NCBI GenBank assembly: GCA_910577325.1
Contig: CAJTMR010000010.1
Location: forward strand, 44,648 to 108,647
Source of the DNA: an uncultured Parabacteroides sp.
GTDB lineage: Bacteria > Bacteroidota > Bacteroidia > Bacteroidales > Tannerellaceae
Direction: 5' to 3'
DNA: 64,000 nt
The notes under the pieces: model-generated
The model's database searches: none
Told to the model about the DNA's origin: nothing
The model's input: only the letters and a program-made list of their open reading frames with translations
In this document: one piece after another, positions 27,222 through 34,974 of the stretch
Position numbering within the stretch: the stretch's first letter is position 1
Layout: the number at the start of each line of letters is the position of its first letter
Program-made: the position numbers and the translations under genes

Positions 27222-28550
27222 ATGCAAGGAACAAAAAATCTGACGGAAGGGTCCATCAAAAAGCAACTGTTCAACCTGGCACTTCCCATCATGGGGACCT
27301 CCTTTATCCAAATGGCCTACAGTATCACCGACATGGCTTGGGTGGGACGTTTGGGTAGCGAAGCGATAGCAGCTATCGGAGCAGTCGGCATCCTGACATG
27401 GATGACGACTTCGATTTCCTACCTGAACAAGGTAGGTTCGGAAGTCAGCGTGGCACAAAGTATCGGAGCACGCGAAGAAGAAGAAGCACGCACTTTTGCC
27501 TCTCATAACCTGACGATCGCTCTGATCATCTCTATCGGCTGGGGCCTGTTGCTGTTTATTCTGGCAAATCCGATCATCGGTTTCTTCAAACTCGATGCGG
27601 AAATTTGTACCACCGCAGTGTCTTATCTCAGGATCGTGGCAACCGGATTTCCGCTCATTTTCCTGACGGCAGCCTGTACCGGAATCTACAATGCGGCAGG
27701 ACTGAGCAAAATCCCGTTCTATGTCAGTGGTAGCGGACTGATCATGAATATGGTGCTCGACCCATTGTTCATATTCGGATTCGGGATGGGGACGAACGGT
27801 GCAGCCTGTGCGACCTGGTTATCGGAAGCAACCGTCCTGGCCATCTTCATCTATCATCTGAAAAAGAAGAACCGGCTGTTCGGAGGATTCCCGTTCCTTG
27901 TCCGGTTGAAAAGCCGTTACAGCAAACGGATCTTCCAGTTGGGACTACCCGTAGCATTGCTGAACAGTTTGTTTGCCGTCATCAACCTGATGATGGCACG
28001 TACGGCATCCACCTACGGCGGACATATCGGGCTGATGACAATGACAGCCGGCGGACAGATCGAAGCGATCGCCTGGAATACCTCACAAGGATTCAGCACG
28101 GCTCTAAGCACGTTCGTGGCACAAAACTTTGCCGCACGAAAAAAAGAACGTGTCCTGGGCGCTTATCATACGACCCTGAAAATGACAACTTTGTTCGGCA
28201 GCTTCTGCACACTGCTTTTCGTCTTCTTCGGCAGCGAGGTATTCTCGCTGATCATACCCGAAAAGGCCGCTTATGAGGCAGGAGGCGTTTTCCTTCGCAT
28301 CGACGGCTACTCGATGTTGTTCATGATGTTGGAAATAACGATGCAGGGATTGTTCTACGGAACAGGCCATACGGTCCCTCCCGCTATCATCAGCATCACG
28401 TTCAACAGCTTACGTATCCCGATGGCGATCGGATTGACGACGATGGGACTGGGTATTGCGGGCGTCTGGTGGGCGATCAGCATCTCCAGCATACTGAAAG
28501 GAATCGTCGCATTCGCCTGGTTTCGCATTTTACAGAAGAAGATATTGTGA
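27222..28550 (+). CDS. MATE-family multidrug/sodium antiporter
   Basis: A 442-aa inner-membrane exporter with twelve predicted helices in two MatE halves. Landmarks are LALPIMGTSFIQMAYSITDMAWVGRLG in the first helices and, in the second half, GLPVALLNSLFAVINLMMARTASTYGG. It exchanges cationic compounds for Na+ or H+. Monocistronic by its own promoter; metY follows 63 nt later with its own promoter. No regulator gene is adjacent. The substrate is unknown. Confidence 0.93.
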   Translation: MQGTKNLTEGSIKKQLFNLALPIMGTSFIQMAYSITDMAWVGRLGSEAIAAIGAVGILTWMTTSISYLNKVGSEVSVAQSIGAREEEEARTFASHNLTIALIISIGWGLLLFILANPIIGFFKLDAEICTTAVSYLRIVATGFPLIFLTAACTGIYNAAGLSKIPFYVSGSGLIMNMVLDPLFIFGFGMGTNGAACATWLSEATVLAIFIYHLKKKNRLFGGFPFLVRLKSRYSKRIFQLGLPVALLNSLFAVINLMMARTASTYGGHIGLMTMTAGGQIEAIAWNTSQGFSTALSTFVAQNFAARKKERVLGAYHTTLKMTTLFGSFCTLLFVFFGSEVFSLIIPEKAAYEAGGVFLRIDGYSMLFMMLEITMQGLFYGTGHTVPPAIISITFNSLRIPMAIGLTTMGLGIAGVWWAISISSILKGIVAFAWFRILQKKIL

Positions 28551-28576
28551 TACAAACAAACTATTCCTTATTTTTG
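28545..28576 (+). promoter_or_regulatory. Promoter of metY
   Basis: TTG (28545-28547), 21 nt, TATTTTTG (28569-28576), an exact TAnnTTTG element 37 nt before the start codon. The leader is too short for a SAM riboswitch. Confidence 0.5.
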
Positions 28577-28613
28577 CCAGATAATAACAAATACATAGTA
28601 AAACATTCTTATA

Positions 28614-29891
28614 ATGAACAATTCATTAAAACCGGAAACACTCTGCGTACAAGGCGGCTGGCAACCCAAAAAGGGAGAACCGCGCGTCCTGCCCATCTAT
28701 CAGAGCACGACATTCAAGTATGACACCAGCGAACAGATGGCCAGACTTTTCGACCTCGAAGAAAGCGGATATTTCTACACCCGCCTGCAAAACCCGACAA
28801 ACGATGCTGTTGCAGCCAAGATCGCCGCATTGGAAGGCGGCGTAGGCGCCATGCTGACTTCCTCCGGACAGGCAGCCAATTTCTATGCCGTATTCAATAT
28901 CTGTCAGGCTGGCGACCATTTGGTTTGCTCGTCCACGATCTACGGCGGAACGTTCAACCTGTTCGGCGTGACGATGAAAAAGCAGGGCATCGAAGTGACA
29001 TTCGTCGATCCGGACGCTTCGGAAGAAGAAATATCGGCCGCTTTCCGTCCGAACACAAAGGCTTTATTCGGTGAGACCTTGTCCAATCCGGGCATGAGCG
29101 TACTCGATATCGAGAAGTTTGCCCGTATCGCCCACAGCCATGGCGTGCCTCTGATCGTGGATAATACATTCGCGACCCCGATCAACTGCCGTCCGTTCGA
29201 ATGGGGAGCCGATATCGTGACTCATTCAACGACCAAATATATGGACGGTCATGCGACAAGCGTAGGCGGTGCGGTTGTAGACAGCGGCAATTTCGACTGG
29301 GACGCGCACGCCGACAAATTCCCCGGCCTGACCACCCCCGACGAATCCTATCACGGCCTAACCTACACAAAGGCTTTCGGCAAGATGGCTTACATAACCA
29401 AAGCGACGGCACAATTAATGCGCGACTTAGGTTCCATCCAGGCCCCCATGAATGCCTTCCTGTTGAACTTAGGACTTGAAACCCTGCACCTGCGCATGCC
29501 TCAACATTGCAAGAACGCCCAGCAGGTTGCCGAATGGCTCGAAGCCAACGAACAGGTCGCTTGGGTGAACTACCCCGGCTTAAAGAGCAACAAATATTAC
29601 GAACTTGCCCGGAAATATATGCCAAACGGGACTTGCGGCGTAATCGCTTTCGGCCTGAAAGGTTCCCGTGAAGATGCGATCCGCTTTATGGATAGCTTGA
29701 AGATGATCTGTATCGTGACTCACGTAGCGGACGCCCGCACCTGTGTCCTCCACCCTGCCAGCCATACGCACCGCCAGTTGACGGACGAACAGTTGACCGA
29801 AGCGGGTGTGGCTCCCGATCTGATCCGTCTGTCTGTCGGAATCGAAAGTGCAGGCGACATCATCGCAGACATCGAGCAGGCATTGAAATAG
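28614..29891 (+). CDS. metY: O-acetylhomoserine sulfhydrylase (PLP-dependent)
   Basis: A 425-aa Cys/Met-metabolism PLP enzyme. It probably makes homocysteine from O-acetylhomoserine and sulfide. The PLP-binding Lys is residue 208 in HSTTKYMDGHAT; other family marks are YTRLQNPTNDAVAAKIAALEGG and LIVDNTFATP. The length and the long insertion around residues 220-250 fit the O-acetylhomoserine branch better than methionine gamma-lyase or cystathionine enzymes, which are shorter. No other methionine gene is adjacent. Confidence 0.9.
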   Translation: MNNSLKPETLCVQGGWQPKKGEPRVLPIYQSTTFKYDTSEQMARLFDLEESGYFYTRLQNPTNDAVAAKIAALEGGVGAMLTSSGQAANFYAVFNICQAGDHLVCSSTIYGGTFNLFGVTMKKQGIEVTFVDPDASEEEISAAFRPNTKALFGETLSNPGMSVLDIEKFARIAHSHGVPLIVDNTFATPINCRPFEWGADIVTHSTTKYMDGHATSVGGAVVDSGNFDWDAHADKFPGLTTPDESYHGLTYTKAFGKMAYITKATAQLMRDLGSIQAPMNAFLLNLGLETLHLRMPQHCKNAQQVAEWLEANEQVAWVNYPGLKSNKYYELARKYMPNGTCGVIAFGLKGSREDAIRFMDSLKMICIVTHVADARTCVLHPASHTHRQLTDEQLTEAGVAPDLIRLSVGIESAGDIIADIEQALK

Positions 29892-29906
29892 CATCCACAC
29901 AAAATA

Positions 29907-29940
29907 ATGAAGGCCACTCCTTCACAGGGGCAGCCTTCAT
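29907..29940. terminator. Weak hairpin between metY and the EF-G paralogue
   Basis: ATGAAGGC (29907-29914) pairs with GCCTTCAT (29933-29940) between convergent genes. T runs on both sides are poor, so termination is plausible but not certain. Confidence 0.45.
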
Positions 29941-29960
29941 CCAATTTATAAAAATCCAAA

Positions 29961-32117
29961 TCAATCTTCTGCCTGAGTTGCTTCGTAAGCTTTCAACAGT
30001 TTGTCCTGGACATCCGACGGAACCAGTTCGTAGCTGGAGAACTTCATGGTAAATGAAGCGCGCCCACCTGTGATGGAACTCAAAGATGTCGAGTAAGAAG
30101 ACATTTCCTTCAAAGGCACTTTTGCCAACAGCTTTTCGTAGCCTTTTTCACTATTCATACCCATAATGATGGCACGACGTCCCTGCAGGTCACTCATCAC
30201 GTCGCCCAGATAATCAGCCGGAACCGACACTTCCACATCATAAACAGGTTCCAGAATCTTAGGACCGGCTTCTCTAAAGGCGGTACTGAAAGCATTGCGG
30301 CCTGCCAGCATGAATGAGATTTCATTACTGTCTACCGGGTGCATTTTTCCGTCATAGACGATGATACGCACGTCACGGGCATACGACCCCGTCAACGGTC
30401 CTTGCTCCATGCGAGCCATAATACCTTTCAGGATCGCCGGAAGAAAACGGGCATCGATAGCTCCACCCACGATACTGTTAATAAATACCAGCTTTCCACC
30501 CCAGTCCAAATCTATAGTCTGCGTATCACGTACGCTGATTTTATATTCTTGTCCGCCAAAACGGTATGTATCAGGAGCCGGCATACCTTCATAGTACGGT
30601 TCGACAATCAGATGGACTTCACCGAACTGCCCTGCACCACCCGACTGTTTCTTATGCCGGTAATCCGCACGGGCAGCTTTCGTGATCGTTTCACGATACG
30701 GAATCTTCGGTTCGTAGAACTCGATCGGCAACTTGTCGTTGTTCTCGATTCTCCATTTCAATGTACGCAGATGGAATTCTCCCTGCCCCGAAACGATTGT
30801 CTGTTTCAATTCTTTGGATTGTTCGATCATCCATGTCGGATCTTCTTCGCGCATACGCATCAAGATTTCCATCATCTTTTCGGCGTCTGCTTCATTAACC
30901 GGTTTCACGGCACGGCGATATTTCGGATCCGGATATTTGATAAAATCAAAACGATAATCACATCCTTTACCATTCAAAGTGTTGCCACGGCGTACATCTT
31001 TCAATTTAACAGTCGCTCCGATATCACCGGCAACCATCTCGCTCACGGCGCTACGTGTTTGCCCGGCGACGGAGAACAACTGTGCGATACGCTCCTTCGA
31101 ACCACGATCGGCATTCAGCAAGTCGTCACCTTCTTTTATTTTACCTGATATCACTTTAAAATAGGAAACCTGGCCGATATGCGGTTCTACAGTCGTCTTG
31201 AAGAAGAACAAACTGGCCGGCCCGTTAGAGTCGGGAGTCACTTCCACGCTTTCTGTTGTCACCGGACGCGGCATCTTGTCCGTACAAGGGACGACATTTC
31301 CTAAGAATTCAAGCGTACGGCGAACGCACATGTCACGGCCTGCACATACACAAAATACCGGGAACATACCCCGGATAACCAAACCGGCACGAATACCCGC
31401 ACGCATATCGTCTTCACTCAATGTACCTTCTTCAAAGAATTTTTCCATCAGCATATCGTCATGCTCGGCTGCCGATTCTACCAATGCTTTGTGAAGTTCC
31501 ATCGCCTTGTCCATTTCTTCCTCCGGGATCTCCAATACTTCGGGGACACCACCTTCCGGTTTCCAACGATACATCTTCATCTTCAACACATCGACAACCG
31601 CGTTAAAAGACGAACCCGTGGAAACCGGATACTGGATAGGAACAACCTTTCCGCCCCATTGCTCACGCAGTTGAGCGATTGTTCCATCATAATCGGCCTT
31701 ATCGTTATCCAATTGGTTCACAACAAAGATAACCGGCTTATGAAATTGTTCTGTATACCGGAACTGGTTGATTGTGCCGACTTCAACACCATACTGGGCA
31801 TTCAATACCATCAGTGCCGTGTCTGTCACGTTCAGAGCGGAAACTGCGCCGCCGATAAAATCGTCCGAACCCGGACAATCAATGAAATTCAACTTTCTGT
31901 CCTGCCATTCTACACTGAAAACGGTCGAGAATACCGAGTAACCATACTCTTTCTCAACCGGGAAATAATCGCTCACAGTGTTTCCGGAGTCCACACTTCC
32001 GCGACGTTTTATAACTCCACCCTCGTAAAGCATCGCTTCAGCGAGAGTGGTTTTCCCAGAGCCCGAACTTCCCAAGATAGAGATGTTCTTGATTTCGTTT
32101 GTTTGGTATACTTTCAT
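29961..32117 (-). CDS. fusA2: EF-G paralogue with degenerate GTPase motifs (EF-G2 type)
   Basis: A 718-aa translation factor with all five EF-G domains and normal length. The G domain is altered: P-loop GSSGSGKTT (16-24), switch I without the usual RGIT (reads YGYS), switch II DCPGS at 80-84 where canonical EF-G has DTPGH, so the catalytic His is Ser, and NQLD (134-137) in place of NKxD. Bacteroides thetaiotaomicron has an EF-G2 that drives translocation without GTP hydrolysis and is induced on carbon limitation by the regulator Cur; this protein fits that description. Domain IV with GGAGQFGEVHL is intact. Divergent from hemW. The symbol follows Bacteroides usage. Confidence 0.88.
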   Translation of the reverse strand: MKVYQTNEIKNISILGSSGSGKTTLAEAMLYEGGVIKRRGSVDSGNTVSDYFPVEKEYGYSVFSTVFSVEWQDRKLNFIDCPGSDDFIGGAVSALNVTDTALMVLNAQYGVEVGTINQFRYTEQFHKPVIFVVNQLDNDKADYDGTIAQLREQWGGKVVPIQYPVSTGSSFNAVVDVLKMKMYRWKPEGGVPEVLEIPEEEMDKAMELHKALVESAAEHDDMLMEKFFEEGTLSEDDMRAGIRAGLVIRGMFPVFCVCAGRDMCVRRTLEFLGNVVPCTDKMPRPVTTESVEVTPDSNGPASLFFFKTTVEPHIGQVSYFKVISGKIKEGDDLLNADRGSKERIAQLFSVAGQTRSAVSEMVAGDIGATVKLKDVRRGNTLNGKGCDYRFDFIKYPDPKYRRAVKPVNEADAEKMMEILMRMREEDPTWMIEQSKELKQTIVSGQGEFHLRTLKWRIENNDKLPIEFYEPKIPYRETITKAARADYRHKKQSGGAGQFGEVHLIVEPYYEGMPAPDTYRFGGQEYKISVRDTQTIDLDWGGKLVFINSIVGGAIDARFLPAILKGIMARMEQGPLTGSYARDVRIIVYDGKMHPVDSNEISFMLAGRNAFSTAFREAGPKILEPVYDVEVSVPADYLGDVMSDLQGRRAIIMGMNSEKGYEKLLAKVPLKEMSSYSTSLSSITGGRASFTMKFSSYELVPSDVQDKLLKAYEATQAED

Positions 32118-32157
32118 GATATCAAGGTATTAATTTGTGTTTAACAATAAAGATCGC

Positions 32158-32180
32158 CCCGCGAACCCTTTATTCACGGG
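32158..32180 (-). promoter_or_regulatory. 5'-end stem-loop in the EF-G2 leader
   Basis: In the minus-strand RNA CCCGTGAA pairs with TTCGCGGG (one U-G pair) around a 7-nt loop. On the plus strand that pair is a C/A mismatch, so only the EF-G2 transcript folds. By the predicted promoter the hairpin lies at the very 5' end of the mRNA. Confidence 0.4.
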
Positions 32181-32184
32181 ACCG

Positions 32185-32214
32185 CAAATTAAAGATTGTA
32201 AAGGAGAAAAACAA
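32185..32214 (-). promoter_or_regulatory. Candidate promoter of the EF-G2 gene
   Basis: Minus strand: TTG (32214-32212), 19 nt, then TAATTTG, a one-base-short version of TAnnTTTG. The transcript would start near 32178, about 60 nt before the start codon. Confidence 0.35.
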
Positions 32215-32303
32215 TTTCAAGTCCAGTGTTTGAGAACTATGTTATTCAGCAGTTCAAAGGTAAAAGACGGAAAGAAAGAGAGATAGATATAAAAAATTGT
32301 TAC

Positions 32304-32311
32304 TACCTTTG
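32304..32311 (+). promoter_or_regulatory. -7 promoter element for hemW
   Basis: TACCTTTG, exact TAnnTTTG. It lies inside the longest open frame that could be assigned to hemW, which argues for the downstream GTG start. Confidence 0.55.
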
Positions 32312-32333
32312 TTCACAACAAAAGCGAAACAGC

Positions 32334-33461
32334 GTGGCAGGTTTATATATTCACATTCCTTTTTGCGCCAAACGGTGCCTGTATTGCGACTTCTTTTCCA
32401 ATACGGATATGAAGTTCAAAGAACCGTACGTCAATGCAGTCATCCGGGAGATGGAATTACGTCAGGAATATATGAAAGGAGAAGCTCTTGAAACCATTTA
32501 TTTCGGAGGCGGCACACCCTCCCAGCTTCAACAGGCAGACTTCGAACGAATATTCGAGGCTGCAAACCGCCTGTTTGATACAAGTTCGTGCACAGAAATC
32601 ACTCTGGAGGCCAATCCCGACGATATGACGCCGGAATATGTAGCATCTCTCCGCAACCTCCCTTTCAACCGGGTCAGCATGGGGGTACAAAGTTTCAAAG
32701 AAAAAGACCTCCGTTTCCTGAACCGACGCCATGACCGCGGGCAAGCCTTACACGCAGTCAGACTTTGCAAAGAAAACGGCATCCAAAATATCAGCATCGA
32801 TCTGATATACGGATTACCCGGACAGACGTTGGTGGAATGGCAAGAGAATCTGGATGAAGCGATCCGGCTGGAGATACCTCATATCTCAGCTTATCATTTG
32901 ATCTACGAAGAAGGGACAGCCTTATACAAATTGATGGAAGCTGGGAAAGTAACTCCCGTAGAAGAAGATTTGAGCATCACCCTCTTCTCTACCTTAATTA
33001 ATAAGTTGACCGATGCCGGCTATCTCCATTACGAAATTTCCAATTTCGGCCGTCCCGGTTTCTTTTCCCGGCACAACAGTTCCTACTGGACCGGTAAAAA
33101 GTATATAGGCATCGGTCCCTCAGCCCATTCCTACAACGGAGAGAGCCGGCAATGGAATATCTCTTCCCTTCCCCGCTATTTACAGGGGATCGAGGCAGGC
33201 ATTCCCGATATAGAAATAGAAGATCTGGATATCAACATGAAATACAACGATTTTATCATCACCGGACTACGCACGATGTGGGGAATCCGGACAACAGATA
33301 TCCGGGAGCGCTTCGGAAAAGAAAAGCAAGCCTATCTCGAACAACAAGCAGCCACTTACTTGCGCCAAGGATTACTGATCCGTGAAAACGAAATCTTAAC
33401 GCTATCGAAAGAAGGTCTTTTCATCTCCGACGGCATTATGAGCGACCTTTTATGGGTATAA
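32334..33461 (+). CDS. hemW: HemW-type radical SAM heme chaperone
   Basis: A 375-aa radical SAM protein. The cluster motif CAKRCLYCDF (CxxxCxxC) lies near the N-terminus, followed by YFGGGTPSQL and SIDLIYGLPGQT, the HemW signature (formerly called oxygen-independent coproporphyrinogen oxidase-like). HemW-type proteins bind heme and deliver it to respiratory enzymes. I place the start at GTG 32334 (VAGLYIHIPFC); the frame is open to 32226 but a promoter element at 32304-32311 falls inside that extension and the family starts here. A short leader of about 15 nt follows from this. Confidence 0.9.
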   Translation: MAGLYIHIPFCAKRCLYCDFFSNTDMKFKEPYVNAVIREMELRQEYMKGEALETIYFGGGTPSQLQQADFERIFEAANRLFDTSSCTEITLEANPDDMTPEYVASLRNLPFNRVSMGVQSFKEKDLRFLNRRHDRGQALHAVRLCKENGIQNISIDLIYGLPGQTLVEWQENLDEAIRLEIPHISAYHLIYEEGTALYKLMEAGKVTPVEEDLSITLFSTLINKLTDAGYLHYEISNFGRPGFFSRHNSSYWTGKKYIGIGPSAHSYNGESRQWNISSLPRYLQGIEAGIPDIEIEDLDINMKYNDFIITGLRTMWGIRTTDIRERFGKEKQAYLEQQAATYLRQGLLIRENEILTLSKEGLFISDGIMSDLLWV

Positions 33462-33604
33462 AAGTTTGCTGCAAACGTTTGATAAAACCATTACATTATA
33501 CAAAACAGCCAGTTTCCACAACGAACCGAGAGATTATCCGTACATTTTCTGCACATTTTTACTATTTTTGAGAATAAAATTAACCAACGTATTAAACTAT
33601 TATC

Positions 33605-33612
33605 TATATTTG
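33605..33612 (+). promoter_or_regulatory. -7 promoter element for the zeta-like pair
   Basis: TATATTTG, exact TAnnTTTG, 22 nt before the GTG start of the P-loop gene. Confidence 0.5.
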
Positions 33613-33634
33613 CCCCAACAAAAGACAGTAAGTA

Positions 33635-34210
33635 GTGCCATATCTATACATAATATCGGGATGCAACGGGGCAGGGAAAACGACGGCTTCTTTTACAATC
33701 CTTCCGGAGATGTTGAAGTGTAAGGAGTTTGTCAATTCCGATGAGATAGCCAAGGGGCTTTCTCCTTTTAATTCAGATAGTATCGCGGTTGCCGTCGAAG
33801 CCAGTCGTATTATGTATAAACGCATCAAGGAACTGATCGCTTCGGGTGAGACATTCGCTATGGAAACTACACTGGCTACCCGTTCTGGTGCAAAACTGAT
33901 TCGGGAAGCACAAAAGGAAGGATATTATGTGACATTGTTATATTTCTGGTTAAACACACCAGACTTGGCAGTGGAACGAGTTAAAATGAGAGTAGCCGCC
34001 GGGGGGCACAACATTCCGGAAAGCACGATCCGCCGTCGTTACGAGGCCGGTATCCACAATCTCTTTGAACTATATATCCCCATTTGTGATTATTGGATGA
34101 TTGCAGACAACTCCATGTCGCCGATGGAAGTAATCGCCAAAGGTTTCAGGAGTGAAAAAAAAGAGATATATAATTCGAATATTTATACAAAACTTGAGCA
34201 TCATGAGTGA
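33635..34210 (+). CDS. Zeta-toxin-like P-loop kinase (COG4185 type)
   Basis: A 191-aa cytoplasmic P-loop protein with GTG start. Walker A GCNGAGKTT lies at residues 9-17, then NSDEIAKGL, where zeta toxins have the substrate-binding Asp, then METTLATRSG and an Arg-rich lid (ESTIRRRYEAG). Zeta toxins phosphorylate UDP-N-acetylglucosamine and are held by a small partner; many COG4185 members are uncharacterised. The stop codon overlaps the start of a 56-aa ORF by 8 nt. Toxin activity is an inference; it could be a housekeeping kinase. Confidence 0.8.
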   Translation: MPYLYIISGCNGAGKTTASFTILPEMLKCKEFVNSDEIAKGLSPFNSDSIAVAVEASRIMYKRIKELIASGETFAMETTLATRSGAKLIREAQKEGYYVTLLYFWLNTPDLAVERVKMRVAAGGHNIPESTIRRRYEAGIHNLFELYIPICDYWMIADNSMSPMEVIAKGFRSEKKEIYNSNIYTKLEHHE

Positions 34211-34373
34211 ACAAGAAGTTAGAGAATTTGAAGAGAATATAGTTAAAGGCGCCAACATCGCTTTCCAACGATTAGTAAACCAGAAAAAGAAAGAAGACGG
34301 CGAATTAGTCTTCTCGCGTAACGGATATATCTTCCGCGTAAAAGCTGCCGATTTGGAAAAAGGAATGTTTTAA
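34203..34373 (+). CDS. Small ORF coupled to the zeta-like gene, unrecognised
   Basis: A 56-aa protein, acidic and helical at the N-terminus (EQEVREFEENIVKGANIAFQ) and with a short beta-like end (LVFSRNGYIFRVKAADL). The ATG at 34203 sits inside the end of the upstream gene (ATGAGTGA), so it is translationally coupled; the longer frame from 34152 would overlap more and has no support. A terminator follows 22 nt after the stop codon, so these two genes form a closed unit. It may be an antidote or regulator of the P-loop protein; I know no family for it. Confidence 0.7.
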   Translation: MSEQEVREFEENIVKGANIAFQRLVNQKKKEDGELVFSRNGYIFRVKAADLEKGMF

Positions 34374-34395
34374 CTATATATAGGATATACGAAGA

Positions 34396-34426
34396 GGCTG
34401 GTGGATCTGATTCATCAGCCTTTTTT
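34396..34426 (+). terminator. Terminator of the zeta-like pair
   Basis: GGCTGGTGGA (34396-34405) pairs with TTCATCAGCC (34411-34420) with two G-T pairs, loop of 5 nt, then six T. Confidence 0.85.
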
Positions 34427-34429
34427 GTT

Positions 34430-34740
34430 GCCTAACCATCAAAGACAAGGCATAAAAGTGCCGCCTACATGGCGGATAAACATCCCCGCATCCCCACAAA
34501 AGTCTCGCGCAGACCCGGGCCTGCACCGCTCCCGCACCTGGGTCCTCATACTGCTTACACCCGAGTCTCAAGCGGCTCTGCAAGCTGTTTCCGACAAAAG
34601 AAAAGCCTGCCTTGATGAAAAAAGAAGCCGTTTTAACAGGTTTCGCACCTGTTCCCGGACGGTCCCTGTTTTTATCGTACAATTGACACACAGGATGTTA
34701 TCGTTTTTCACCATGATGGTTATGATAGATGGTAGATAGT
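34430..34740. repeat. GC-richer non-coding island, likely dispersed element
   Basis: About 310 nt between the zeta-pair terminator and the palindrome at 34901. Richer in G and C than the gaps around it, open in long frames on both strands (a sign of non-coding GC-rich DNA), with local hairpins such as ACAGGT/ACCTGT (34637-34653) and GACCC/GGGTC. No Bacteroidales protein family fits either strand. It resembles an intergenic repeat unit or a structured RNA region; the copy number in the genome would decide. Confidence 0.35.
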
Positions 34741-34902
34741 ATGATGGTTGTTTTTGCAAAAACATTTATATGTTCAGTCCGTATTGGTGGCGAAAGCAGA
34801 TGGACGCTTTATGATTTTGATGCGGTTGCCCTGCGGCTTAACATCATCTATATGCCGTATTACTTTTTAAAGATATTTGCAGAATGTTCCTTCCTGCTTT
34901 AG
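34741..34902 (+). CDS. Possible 53-aa ORF, unrecognised
   Basis: ATG at 34741 opens 53 codons to TAG at 34900-34902. The middle reads protein-like (GGESRWTLYDFDAVALRL, then LNIIYMPYYFLKIF, aromatic and hydrophobic). The stop codon overlaps the left arm of the palindrome 34901-34954. It has no visible promoter. It could be a remnant of a larger gene or part of a repeat element; I would not treat it as a gene without homologues. Confidence 0.2.
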   Translation: MMVVFAKTFICSVRIGGESRWTLYDFDAVALRLNIIYMPYYFLKIFAECSFLL

Positions 34903-34954
34903 AGCCTGTTTAAATTTTCTAAAAAGAATGACGAACAAAATTTAAACAGGCTCT
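34901..34954. repeat. Palindrome, copy 2 of the dispersed repeat
   Basis: 18-nt arms AGAGCCTGTTTAAATTTT (34901-34918) and its complement (34937-34954) around an 18-nt loop. It matches copy 1 at 10937-11004 in the outer arm and in the loop piece AAAGAATG but lacks the inner six arm bases. It lies just after the galM stop codon in the sense direction. Confidence 0.85.
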
Positions 34955-34974
34955 TAGCATGGATATAAAATCCT

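Noticed and set aside
28551..28613. SAM riboswitch before metY
   Set aside because: The gap is 63 nt, contains the promoter, and has no room for the conserved fold.
32226..32333. N-terminal extension of hemW
   Set aside because: A promoter element lies inside it, the residues do not match the family, and a GTG start at 32334 gives the normal length.
34203..34373. Small ORF as an epsilon antitoxin
   Set aside because: It lacks similarity to epsilon and follows rather than precedes the kinase; kept as unrecognised.
34374..34691. 105-aa minus-strand ORF in the GC-rich island
   Set aside because: It runs through a terminator, has no promoter, and the opposite strand is equally open; more likely non-coding or repeat DNA.
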